NCBI RefSeq assembly: GCF_000210055.1
Contig: NC_021021.1
Span: forward strand, 1,463,223-1,502,189
Length of the DNA: 38,967 bases
Source: Gordonibacter pamelaeae 7-10-1-b
Lineage (GTDB): Bacteria > Actinomycetota > Coriobacteriia > Coriobacteriales > Eggerthellaceae
Reading direction: 5' to 3'
The position numbers were made by a program, and so were the translations under genes. The notes beneath the pieces were generated by a model. The model was not told the DNA's origin. It searched no databases and saw nothing but the letters and a program-made list of their open reading frames with translations. Below, in pieces: positions 1 through 6,415 of the stretch. The stretch's first letter is position 1, and every line of letters begins with the position of its first letter.

Positions 1-2
1 TC

Positions 3-638
3 CATGAGGCGGTCGTGCGCAAGACCGGCATCCCGCCGCGCTTCGCCCGCCGCATCGCCGAGGGAGTGGCCGCCCCGGAGCATGCCTACGACGCGCGCCT
101 CGCGCACGGCGGCGGGCTGTACATCTACGGTCCGCGCGGGGTCGGCAAGACCGAGATGGCGTGCCGCATCGCCTACGACTACGCCGGCTCGCGCCTCGAC
201 CCCCGCTTCGGCAACTGGGCGTACCGGCCCGTCCCGAAGGGCAGGTCCAAGCACGGCATCAAGTTCGTTGTCTCGGCGGACCTCATGACCGAGCTCCGCT
301 CGACCTTCGACAAGGGCGGCGACAGCGAGGCCGACGTAATCCGCAGGTACGTGAACGTCCCGGTCCTGATCATCGACGACCTGGGCAAGGACTCCTCGAC
401 CCAGTGGGTGCTCGCGAAGCTGTTCCAGATCGTCAACGGCCGCTACGAGGCCGAGCGCGCCACGATCGTCACCAGCCAGTACACCCAGGCGGGCCTCGCC
501 GCGGTGCTGTCGGAGTACGGCCGCAAGGAGGACGCCCTGGCTATCGTCTCGCGCCTGGCCGAGATGACCGAGCGCGTCAAGATGGACGGCCCGGACCGCC
601 GTATGGCGCCCTGCGATGCCGAGGGGGCCGGGCGATGA
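3..638 (+). CDS. DnaC/IstB-like AAA+ helicase loader (5' partial)
   Basis: P-loop ATPase of the DnaC/IstB class, expected to load a replicative helicase on the element's DNA. The Walker A motif GPRGVGKTE lies about 40 residues in and Walker B VLIIDDLGK about 120 in, followed by TSQYT, a sensor-1-like strand. The preceding IPPRF segment is typical of the stretch just before the ATPase core of DnaC proteins. A GTG at 15 could serve as a start, but the frame is open through HEAVV to the first bases of the window and a DnaC protein normally has a longer N-terminus, so the gene probably begins outside. The stop overlaps the start of the next gene (ATGA). Replication role is inferred from family and from ssb and helicase genes nearby. 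Confidence 0.8.
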   Translation, partial: HEAVVRKTGIPPRFARRIAEGVAAPEHAYDARLAHGGGLYIYGPRGVGKTEMACRIAYDYAGSRLDPRFGNWAYRPVPKGRSKHGIKFVVSADLMTELRSTFDKGGDSEADVIRRYVNVPVLIIDDLGKDSSTQWVLAKLFQIVNGRYEAERATIVTSQYTQAGLAAVLSEYGRKEDALAIVSRLAEMTERVKMDGPDRRMAPCDAEGAGR

Positions 639-835
639 GACGCCGTGCCCCCCAGGAGGGGCGCAGCTACAAGCAGGCCCTCTACTCCGTCGTCCTGCTG
701 GTGCCGCGCCTCCCGCGACCCGAGCGCACCGGGACGGTGAGGGTCCTGCTCGACTTCATCGCCGACCTCTGGGAGCTGGACCGGTCGCGCGTCGATGCGG
801 ACTTCGCATCGCTCGTCCGCGGGCTTCCTCGCTGA
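635..835 (+). CDS. Small hypothetical protein, 66 aa
   Basis: Starts at the ATG overlapping the helicase-loader stop (ATGA), so it is probably translationally coupled to it. The product is basic at the N-terminus (MRRRAP), has a hydrophobic stretch (ALYSVVLLVP) and an acidic tail containing DLWELDRSRVDADF. No family recognised. The tight overlap and the continued codon pattern support a real gene. The stop is six bases before the first octamer array. Confidence 0.6.
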   Translation: MRRRAPQEGRSYKQALYSVVLLVPRLPRPERTGTVRVLLDFIADLWELDRSRVDADFASLVRGLPR

Positions 836-840
836 CGTCC

Positions 841-928
841 GCACGGGTATGCACATGCGCGTCCGCACATCTGCGCGTTTGCGCATGCGCATACCTGCAC
901 AGATACACACATACGAGGGCGCACGGCC
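841..928. repeat. Octamer array 1, 11 units of 8 bp
   Basis: Eleven consecutive 8-bp units in perfect register, for example GCGCGTCC, GCACATCT, GCGCGTTT, GCATACCT, GCACAGAT. Most units are an alternating purine-pyrimidine hexamer followed by two free bases; sequence varies from unit to unit but spacing never slips. The array begins 5 bp after the stop at 835 and ends about 30 bp before the next start. Confidence 0.8.
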
Positions 929-959
929 GCGCGCCCTCCCTGAGGGATTGGGGTTTCCC

Positions 960-1322
960 GTGGAGAAGATCGAGGACATGTCCGCCGGCGAGGCCGAGGA
1001 GCACATCGCCGCGCTCTACGGCGACGAGCTGTACGGGCTCGAGCTCGACGGCGAGGTCTCGGGCGAGGGCGCCATGCGGTGCGCCTGCTCGCCGGTCCAT
1101 GACGAGGTGAGGGGCATCTGCGATATGCTGGGGCTGGACTTCACCCGCGTCGACCGGATCGCGACCGGGCGCGCCGGGATGCTCTGGGCGGGCGAGGGGA
1201 TACCGCACCGCTTCGACGCGTGCTTCGAGATCCGCGACATCGCGCGGCGCCTGCGCGCCCTGCGGCCCGACGGCGCTTCCCGTTCGGAAAGCGCCGACCC
1301 GCACCGCCGGCCCCATCGGTGA
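960..1322 (+). CDS. Hypothetical protein, 120 aa
   Basis: GTG start chosen because the upstream part of the frame is octamer-array DNA and a GAGGG element lies shortly upstream at about 943. The product is acidic at the N-terminus (EDMSAGEAEEH), has Cys residues in MRCACSPVHDE and a conserved-looking FEIRDIARRLRAL near the end. The last 15 or so residues are basic and low in complexity, and the DNA there folds into a hairpin (about 1269-1294) that may act in transcription ending. No family recognised; cytosolic by composition. Confidence 0.55.
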   Translation: MEKIEDMSAGEAEEHIAALYGDELYGLELDGEVSGEGAMRCACSPVHDEVRGICDMLGLDFTRVDRIATGRAGMLWAGEGIPHRFDACFEIRDIARRLRALRPDGASRSESADPHRRPHR

Positions 1323-1392
1323 TCGGCGCTAGCATTTTGCAGAAGGACACGCATGGGCCAGATGCGCCTGGGCAATGGAATGGAGTTTCAAG

Positions 1393-2433
1393 ATGGAAAG
1401 GCAGATGATCGAGGGCATGCTGGGCGACGCACTCGAGCGTGAGATCATCACGGCGAAGATGGTAGACGGGGCGTATCCTCCCGCCGTCGCAGTCGGGATC
1501 CTTGACGGCCCCGGCCGCGAGATCGGCTTCGGGCATGGGGAAAGCCAGCTGACGGTGATTCTCCCTGACATCGGGGACTGCGCGCGCTTCGTCGACTCAT
1601 GCAAGGCCCTCGGCGGCAAGGCGCCGTTGGGAACCTATGGCGGCGAACTTGTCCCGGCGATGGCCCGCGAGCTCGAGCGCGAGGAGTCCGCCCCCGCGCT
1701 CGCCGCCCTGGAATCCGCCCTGGATGGCGCGAGGCGAGGCGGCTATTGCGTATTTGACCGGGGCATCCACGATGACGTCCCGGACCCCGGCCTGGTCTAC
1801 CTGTGCTCGACCTACCCGGCGGCCGTCCGCCTGAAGGACTCCCTGGACTCCGTCCGTGCCCAGGGCAACGACCCCGACTGCCGCACGCTGGGCGTCTACC
1901 GCGTGGTGGACGGGTACGATTACTTCATCATGGGGGGACTGTACGGCGACACGCAGGCGGACGCATACGCCGTCCACGGCGACCTTGCCGGGGACTGGGG
2001 CGCCGGCGAGGTCGCCTTCCGCATCTCCGACCTTAAAGCGAAGACGTTCTCGTACGATATCGATGCCGACGGCGGGCAGAAGGCGTCGGCGCTCGTCTAC
2101 TACACCGATGAGGGGGCCGACCCGGTCCTCTTCCAGCAGGCCGACGGCGACTGGCGCCTGGCGAGCGACAACTTCCTCGCGGAGAACGCGATCGTCGAGG
2201 ACTTGGAGCGGGCCTATACCGGCGAGATCTCGCCGGTATATCTCAATCGGGATATCGTCGACATGGAGGAGATGGCCGAGGCCTACGGCTGGGTGAGGCC
2301 GGAGAGGACCCCGGCCTCCATCGCCGCCGTCGCCCGGAAGGCCGCCGCGTCCTCGGCAGCCGAGAAGCCGTCGCCCGGCAAGGTCGCCGACACTGCCCGC
2401 GAGGTCTCGAAGGACTCCGCGCCCCGGCACTGA
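1393..2433 (+). CDS. Hypothetical protein, 346 aa
   Basis: Long frame with strong coding character. The ATG at 1393 has a GGAG site seven bases upstream; an ATG at 1375 is also in frame but lacks one. The product is acidic and globular: residues 1-130 contain LTVILPDIGDCARFV, a middle part contains DGYDYFIMGGLYGD, and the C-terminal 50 residues are Ala/Lys/Ser-rich and probably disordered. No transmembrane segment or known catalytic motif is visible. A 29-codon frame starting at ATG 1353, with AAGGA upstream, overlaps the start and could be a leader peptide. I do not recognise the family. Confidence 0.7.
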   Translation: MERQMIEGMLGDALEREIITAKMVDGAYPPAVAVGILDGPGREIGFGHGESQLTVILPDIGDCARFVDSCKALGGKAPLGTYGGELVPAMARELEREESAPALAALESALDGARRGGYCVFDRGIHDDVPDPGLVYLCSTYPAAVRLKDSLDSVRAQGNDPDCRTLGVYRVVDGYDYFIMGGLYGDTQADAYAVHGDLAGDWGAGEVAFRISDLKAKTFSYDIDADGGQKASALVYYTDEGADPVLFQQADGDWRLASDNFLAENAIVEDLERAYTGEISPVYLNRDIVDMEEMAEAYGWVRPERTPASIAAVARKAAASSAAEKPSPGKVADTAREVSKDSAPRH

Positions 2434-2445
2434 TACCATGGGAGT

Positions 2446-2541
2446 GCGGATGCGCCCGCAGGCGCTTTGGCATACACACGCAAACGCTCAACCGCGCATC
2501 CGCACATACCCATGCATCCGCATCCGCATATATGCGTAAAG
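2446..2541. repeat. Octamer array 2, 12 units of 8 bp
   Basis: Twelve in-register octamers, such as GCATACAC, GCGCATCC, GCACATAC, CCGCATCC and GCATATAT. It starts about 12 bp after the stop at 2433. The last unit runs into the AAGGTGG ribosome binding site of the next gene, so the array forms most of that gene's 5' leader. Confidence 0.8.
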
Positions 2542-2551
2542 GTGGCACGCC

Positions 2552-2770
2552 ATGATCAGGAACGTTCTGAAGCCCGACGGCACGGTGCATATCGAGCAGC
2601 AGGTCGGCAACATGCGATACGATCTCACGACGGGGCAGGTGGATACGGTGGTTCCCGGGGCGGGCGCCACGAACCTCGTCTTCGGCGCCGACGGCCGCCC
2701 GCACGTCGAGCTCACGACCGGCAGCATTCGCCAGGATCTGGGCAGGCCCGGTTTCGATACGCTCCTGTAG
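2552..2770 (+). CDS. Small hypothetical protein, 72 aa
   Basis: ATG preceded by AAGGTGG at good spacing. The product is short and beta-rich by sequence, with two similar halves: VHIEQQVGNMRYDLTTG and VELTTGSIRQDLGRPG each pair a polar strand with an R-x-D-L motif, suggesting an internal repeat. No membrane segment. Flanked on both sides by octamer arrays, whose last unit supplies its leader. Function unknown. Confidence 0.65.
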   Translation: MIRNVLKPDGTVHIEQQVGNMRYDLTTGQVDTVVPGAGATNLVFGADGRPHVELTTGSIRQDLGRPGFDTLL

Positions 2771-2773
2771 GTT

Positions 2774-2893
2774 CCGCAATCGCACATACGCATACACGCA
2801 CACATACACAGTTGCGCATACGCACACTCGCACAATGGAACACATGCACGTCGGCATATCTACGCACATGCACATAGCCGCACACGCGCCCAT
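2774..2893. repeat. Octamer array 3, 15 units of 8 bp
   Basis: Fifteen consecutive octamers over 120 bp without a register slip, including GCACATAC, GCATACAC, GCGCATAC, GCACACTC, GCATATCT, ACGCACAT. Thirteen of the units are RYRYRY-like in the first six bases. It begins three bases after the stop at 2770. Confidence 0.85.
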
Positions 2894-2934
2894 CGGGCTC
2901 CAGCCTCGGTGGGCGCCTTGTTTCCGGCCGTTTT

Positions 2935-2965
2935 CCGTATCCGGCGTTTAAGCCGCCGGATACGG
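2935..2965. promoter_or_regulatory. 12-bp inverted repeat upstream of the 3037 gene
   Basis: Arms at 2935-2946 and 2954-2965 are perfect reverse complements (CCGTATCCGGCG and its complement) around a 7-base loop. There is no following T-run, so a protein-binding operator or an mRNA leader hairpin is more likely than a terminator. The next 70 bp to the start at 3037 hold an A/G-rich ribosome binding region and no gene. Confidence 0.5.
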
Positions 2966-3036
2966 GGAATAACCACCTGAGGGGAAACGGACAGCGCCGA
3001 GGGAGGGCGCGCCCCGAAAAGGAATGGAGAACGGAA

Positions 3037-3429
3037 ATGAGGATACCCGCAAGGGCGGCAGGGCCGCTCGTCGCCATGGCCATAGCCATAGCATCGTTCG
3101 GCTGCATCGCGCCCGCGGCTTACGCCGAGAACGCGACCGCCGCCGTGATCTCCGACGACGGTGATCATGTCGTCGTCGACGTCGACCTGAACGGAAGTGC
3201 GCCTGTCGGCGACGCGACCGAACAAGCCGATATGAAAAGCAGTCAGGGCGAATCGGTTTCCGATGCGGAACCAGACGAGGCCTTGAAAGCATTCGAGGCC
3301 CTGATGACGGCCAACGACATCATTATAAGATCAGCGTTTTACTACATCTTACTGCCGTCTCTCTTCGCGATGGCCTTGCCTCTCCTCTTATACGAATTGC
3401 TGGAGCTACATGATCGCCGCCGCCTTTGA
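3037..3429 (+). CDS. Exported, C-terminally membrane-anchored protein, 130 aa
   Basis: The N-terminus is a clear signal peptide: MRIPARA, then a hydrophobic core VAMAIAIASFGCIAPAA and a cleavage site near AYA-EN at residue 30. A polar acidic ectodomain (about residues 31-85) follows. The C-terminus has a hydrophobic helix (about 100-120, FYYILLPSLFAMALPLLLYEL) and a short basic tail RRRL that would lie in the cytosol, giving a type I membrane protein. A GGAATGGAG element lies just upstream. It precedes the flotillin gene by 117 bp and may be part of the same membrane function; that is inference. Family unknown. Confidence 0.65.
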   Translation: MRIPARAAGPLVAMAIAIASFGCIAPAAYAENATAAVISDDGDHVVVDVDLNGSAPVGDATEQADMKSSQGESVSDAEPDEALKAFEALMTANDIIIRSAFYYILLPSLFAMALPLLLYELLELHDRRRL

Positions 3430-3546
3430 GTCCCGACGGTTGGACTGAACCGGTGTCGTGCCGATCGTGAGCCCGGTCCGCCCCCGACGAAGTTATCTAT
3501 AACCGGGCGGCTCTGCCCGAGCCGCCCTTGAAGGGAAGGAAACCCT

Positions 3547-4953
3547 ATGATGCTTTCCGAATCTTTGATCTTCAACCTGCTCCCCGCAGCCGTCGGCATC
3601 ATGGCCGTCGTGCTGGTGTTCGAGAGCTGCTGGCGCAAATGCCCGCCGGATAAGCTCATGATCGTCTCCGGCGCCGGCAAGATGCGCTCCGTCTCCGGCA
3701 AGGGAACCTTCGTGATCCCGCTCCTCCAGCGCGTGGACACCCTCTCGCTCGGTGCCGTGCAGGTGCAGTTGACCACCGAGAACGACATCCCGACGCAGGA
3801 CGCAATCCTCATCCACGCCTGCGCCGTGGCGAACTTCCAGATCGGCCAGACCCCCGAGCTGATCGAGACCGCGTCCAAGAACTACCTGAATTTGGACAAA
3901 GAGGAGATGACCCGCCAGGTCACCGAGGTCATGCTGGGCAAGATGCGCGAGGTCATCGGCCAGATGGACCTCAAGGAGCTCATGCGCGACCGCGAGAGCT
4001 TCAACGCGAAGGTCTTCGGCGGCTCCAAGGACGACCTCGCCAACCTCGGCCTCGAGCTGCGCACCTTCAATGTGCAGGACTTCTCCGACTCCCAGGGCAT
4101 CATCCGCTCCATGGGCGCCGATCAAGCGGCCGAGATTAAAAAGGAAGCCGAGCTGGCGCAGATCAAGGCGGCCGAGGAGGTCGCCATCCGCCAGAACCAG
4201 CTCGACTTGAAGCAGGCCGACCTCAAGAAGCAGGCCGACAAGGCGAAGGCCGAGGCCGATATGGTGAAGGCCACCGTGACGGCCGAGAAGCAGCGCGAGC
4301 TCTACATCGCCCAGCAGGAGGCCGAGATCGCCGCGGAGACCAAGAAGGTCGAGCTCGCCGAGCGCCAGGCGGACGTGAGGGAGCGCGAGCTGAACGCGAC
4401 CGTGAAGAAGCAGGCCGAGGCCGACCGCTACGCCGCAGAGCAGGCGGCCGAAGCCGACCTCTACAAGCGCACGAAGCAGGCCGAGGCCGCCCGCATCGAG
4501 CGTCAGAACCAATCCGACGCCGAGCTGTATTCCGCCCAGAAGGACGCCGAGGGCATCCAGGCCCGCGCGAAGGCCGAGGCCGAGGCCACGCGCTTGAAGG
4601 GCGAGTCCGAGGGTGTGGCCGAGAAGGCCCACGGCGAGGGCGTCGCGGCGGGAATCAAGGCCCAGGCCGAGGCGTACAACGGCATGGATAACCCCTACCT
4701 GCTCGCCAACCGCTACATCGACATCATGCCCAAGGTAGCCGAGCAGGTTGCGAAGCCCCTCACTGCCGTCGATTCCATCAAGATGTACGGATCGGGCAAC
4801 GCGCAAAAACTCGTAAAGGAGACCACATCGATTGTCGACCAGGTCGCATCCGGCCTGAAGGACAGCACGGGAATCGACCTGCCGTCCCTGCTGAACGGTC
4901 TGATCTCGAACCCCGATATCGATGCCGACTCCGCCGAGAACATGGTGGAGTGA
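3547..4953 (+). CDS. Flotillin / SPFH (band 7) family membrane scaffold
   Basis: 468 residues, the usual flotillin length. One N-terminal membrane segment (about residues 6-26) is followed by the SPFH/PHB domain (CPPDKLMIVSGAGK, GKGTFVIPLLQRVDTLSL; about 35-200). A long coiled coil (about 200-380) contains many Glu-Ala and Lys-Gln repeats with the AEAEA-type signature of flotillins. A C-terminal domain has NRYIDIMPKVAEQVAKPL. Such proteins form oligomeric scaffolds in membrane microdomains. The ribosome binding site GAAGGGAAGGA lies just upstream; ATG 3547 and 3550 are both possible. The next gene overlaps the stop and encodes a membrane protein, as in flotillin-NfeD operons, although that protein lacks recognisable NfeD features. 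A flotillin on a mobile element is unusual. Confidence 0.9.
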   Translation: MMLSESLIFNLLPAAVGIMAVVLVFESCWRKCPPDKLMIVSGAGKMRSVSGKGTFVIPLLQRVDTLSLGAVQVQLTTENDIPTQDAILIHACAVANFQIGQTPELIETASKNYLNLDKEEMTRQVTEVMLGKMREVIGQMDLKELMRDRESFNAKVFGGSKDDLANLGLELRTFNVQDFSDSQGIIRSMGADQAAEIKKEAELAQIKAAEEVAIRQNQLDLKQADLKKQADKAKAEADMVKATVTAEKQRELYIAQQEAEIAAETKKVELAERQADVRERELNATVKKQAEADRYAAEQAAEADLYKRTKQAEAARIERQNQSDAELYSAQKDAEGIQARAKAEAEATRLKGESEGVAEKAHGEGVAAGIKAQAEAYNGMDNPYLLANRYIDIMPKVAEQVAKPLTAVDSIKMYGSGNAQKLVKETTSIVDQVASGLKDSTGIDLPSLLNGLISNPDIDADSAENMVE

Positions 4954-5327
4954 TGGTCGTCCAGCTGATCGCCGCGGCCTTGCTGCTCGATTTCTTCGGC
5001 TGCATGATGCCCCTGGCATTGGTCGAGGACACCAAGGCATTTAAGGTCGGCGTGTTCCTGATTTGGGCGGCGCTGGTGGCGGATTCCGTCCTGATGGGCT
5101 TGTTCTATCCGAGGGAGCTGGCGGGGGTGAATCCCCTGTTGGCGGCAGGTCTCGAATCGATATGCCTCATCTGTGCCATGTATCCCCTGCATGGGTTCGC
5201 ATCGAACTTGGCCCCCTGTGGCATCCGGGTCGATGCTGCCGCGGCCCTCGCCTTCATAGACTTCCTCGTGACCGCTGTGGGATGTGTCTCCCTGCTCTTG
5301 GGCACGATCTGGCTTATATTCTTCTAG
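4953..5327 (+). CDS. Multi-pass membrane protein coupled to flotillin, 124 aa
   Basis: The start ATG overlaps the flotillin stop (TGATG); a GTG at 4950 is in the same frame. Hydrophobicity suggests four transmembrane helices: about 4-22, 32-52, 62-80 and 97-124, ending in LLLGTIWLIFF. Loops are short. Position matches the NfeD-type partner of flotillins, but no OB-fold or serine-protease region is present, so it is either a reduced or unrelated partner. Translational coupling points to a shared membrane complex (inference). Confidence 0.7.
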   Translation: MVVQLIAAALLLDFFGCMMPLALVEDTKAFKVGVFLIWAALVADSVLMGLFYPRELAGVNPLLAAGLESICLICAMYPLHGFASNLAPCGIRVDAAAALAFIDFLVTAVGCVSLLLGTIWLIFF

Positions 5328-5339
5328 GCTCGCAGGCAT

Positions 5340-5405
5340 ATGGACCTGTCGACCATCAAGCCGGTGCCCTTCCGGCCCCGCAAGCCGGAGGGTTCCGAGG
5401 AGTAG
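5340..5405 (+). CDS. Possible 21-aa peptide
   Basis: Short frame MDLSTIKPVPFRPRKPEGSEE that follows the membrane gene by 12 bp and ends just before a terminator. Codons look like the neighbours, but the upstream ribosome binding site is weak. It may be a real last gene of the flotillin operon or chance. Confidence 0.3.
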   Translation: MDLSTIKPVPFRPRKPEGSEE

Positions 5406-5416
5406 TACCGGGGCGG

Positions 5417-5454
5417 GCCGCCCGCACGTCGCGCAGACCGTCGGGCGGCTTTTT
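5417..5454 (+). terminator. Rho-independent terminator of flotillin operon
   Basis: An 8-bp stem (GCCGCCCG at 5417-5424 pairing with 5442-5449) is followed directly by five T. It separates the flotillin operon from the downstream nuclease gene. Confidence 0.75.
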
Positions 5455-5476
5455 ACATCGAAGGGGAGTGTGCCCC

Positions 5477-5977
5477 ATGGAGGGGAAACGAAACCGCGGC
5501 GAGGTGACCGCCGAGCTTTCCGAGAAGGTATGGGCGAGGCTGTGCCGCGAGAACGCCCTGGTCGCGAGCGAGGTCTGGGTCGATGACGCCCGCCGGGTCG
5601 ATTTCGTGGCCTACAGGCCGCATCGTCCGCGCGACCGATCGTCGAACCATGCGACCGCCGCCGAGCTCGAGTCCGGCACCTTCACGTTCGTCGAGGTCAA
5701 GTCGTGTATGGACGATTTCACGAGCGGCCACGGCAGGACGTTCGAGGGCGATGAGAACTGGCTGGTGTGCCCGCTCGAGCTCGCCGACTCGCTGGCTTCC
5801 AAAGGTATGCTGCCCAAGGGGGCGGCCGTGTACTCGCCCGACGCCCGCGGCGCCCTGCGGAAGCGCTACGACACTTCCGAATTCCGGCAGGTGCGCGTCG
5901 CCCCGGCAATCGAGCTGATATGGGCGATGCTGAGGCGGAAGAGCTCATGCGAGACCGGCGCCGGTTTTCCCGTATAG
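5477..5977 (+). CDS. PD-(D/E)XK nuclease-like protein, 166 aa
   Basis: Small nuclease-fold protein. The core signature is visible: VDFVAY (Asp42), then FVEVKSCMDD (Glu73, Lys75), the D...ExK pattern of PD-(D/E)XK enzymes, preceded by a helix LSEKVWARLC with a possible Glu. After the core, GDENWLVCPLELADSL resembles the stretch after the active site in MmcB/VRR-like DNA repair or resolution nucleases. The ATG at 5477 is chosen because the frame upstream runs through the terminator; AAGGGGAG supplies the ribosome binding site. Monocistronic, with a terminator ahead and an octamer array behind. Substrate unknown. Confidence 0.7.
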   Translation: MEGKRNRGEVTAELSEKVWARLCRENALVASEVWVDDARRVDFVAYRPHRPRDRSSNHATAAELESGTFTFVEVKSCMDDFTSGHGRTFEGDENWLVCPLELADSLASKGMLPKGAAVYSPDARGALRKRYDTSEFRQVRVAPAIELIWAMLRRKSSCETGAGFPV

Positions 5978-5984
5978 ATCACCG

Positions 5985-6112
5985 GCACATCTGTCCGGAT
6001 GCATATCCGCACATCGGCATACATACGCCGAGGCACATACGCGCACACGCATATATACACACCAGCACCATTGCACATATGCGCGCACGCATAAAGACAT
6101 AGACGCACAGAT
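5985..6112. repeat. Octamer array 4, 16 units of 8 bp
   Basis: The longest array: sixteen octamers over 128 bp in unbroken register, for example GCATATCC, GCACATCG, GCACATAC, GCGCACAC, GCATATAT, GCACAGAT. It begins 7 bp after the stop at 5977 and abuts a hairpin at 6113. Together with that hairpin and the promoter-like element at 6348 it fills the 438-bp gap before the helicase gene; the rest of the gap (6151-6345) shows no gene. Confidence 0.85.
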
Positions 6113-6150
6113 GAACAGGCCGCGACCCCTTACGAGATCGCGGCCTGTTC
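6113..6150. terminator. Strong 13-bp hairpin after octamer array 4
   Basis: Perfect 13-bp arms (6113-6125 and 6138-6150, GAACAGGCCGCGA and its complement) around a 12-base loop. No T-run follows, so intrinsic termination is uncertain; it may be a 3' end stabiliser or a terminator without a U-tract. Confidence 0.5.
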
Positions 6151-6347
6151 TCGGACCGAAGTCCCACCCATGAAAGAAATCCGCGATGCCCGCATGGGAA
6201 AGACAAGCCGTTCGGCTGCGCGGGGCCCACATCATTCTGAGGCTATCGTACCCGTCTGCGCATCGGGGTATACGGGCGCGCGGGGAAATGCGCGGAAGCA
6301 TATCCGCCCCGCCTTCAAAAACTTCCTATAGTTTCTGCAAAACCCCC

Positions 6348-6383
6348 GTTCAGCGTATATTTTTTCGCTTGCGCGGGTATCAA
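6348..6383 (+). promoter_or_regulatory. Promoter-like element GTTCAGCG-N19-GGGTATCAA
   Basis: Boxes GTTCAGCG (6348-6355) and GGGTATCAA (6375-6383) lie 32 bp before the helicase start. The same pair with 18-19 bp spacing occurs at 33277 and, in weaker form, 36052. Confidence 0.55.
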
Positions 6384-6415
6384 TTCCCCGTTACTGGTCG
6401 AACGGATGGCGGGAT

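Noticed and set aside
3493-5040. Long minus-strand frame opposite flotillin
   Set aside because: A leucine/glycine-rich mirror of the coiled-coil coding strand; the plus strand has clear SPFH motifs and a ribosome binding site.
841-6112. CRISPR array or plasmid iterons
   Set aside because: Units are 8 bp, not identical, and have no spacers; iterons would be near-identical copies around 20 bp next to a Rep gene, which is not seen.
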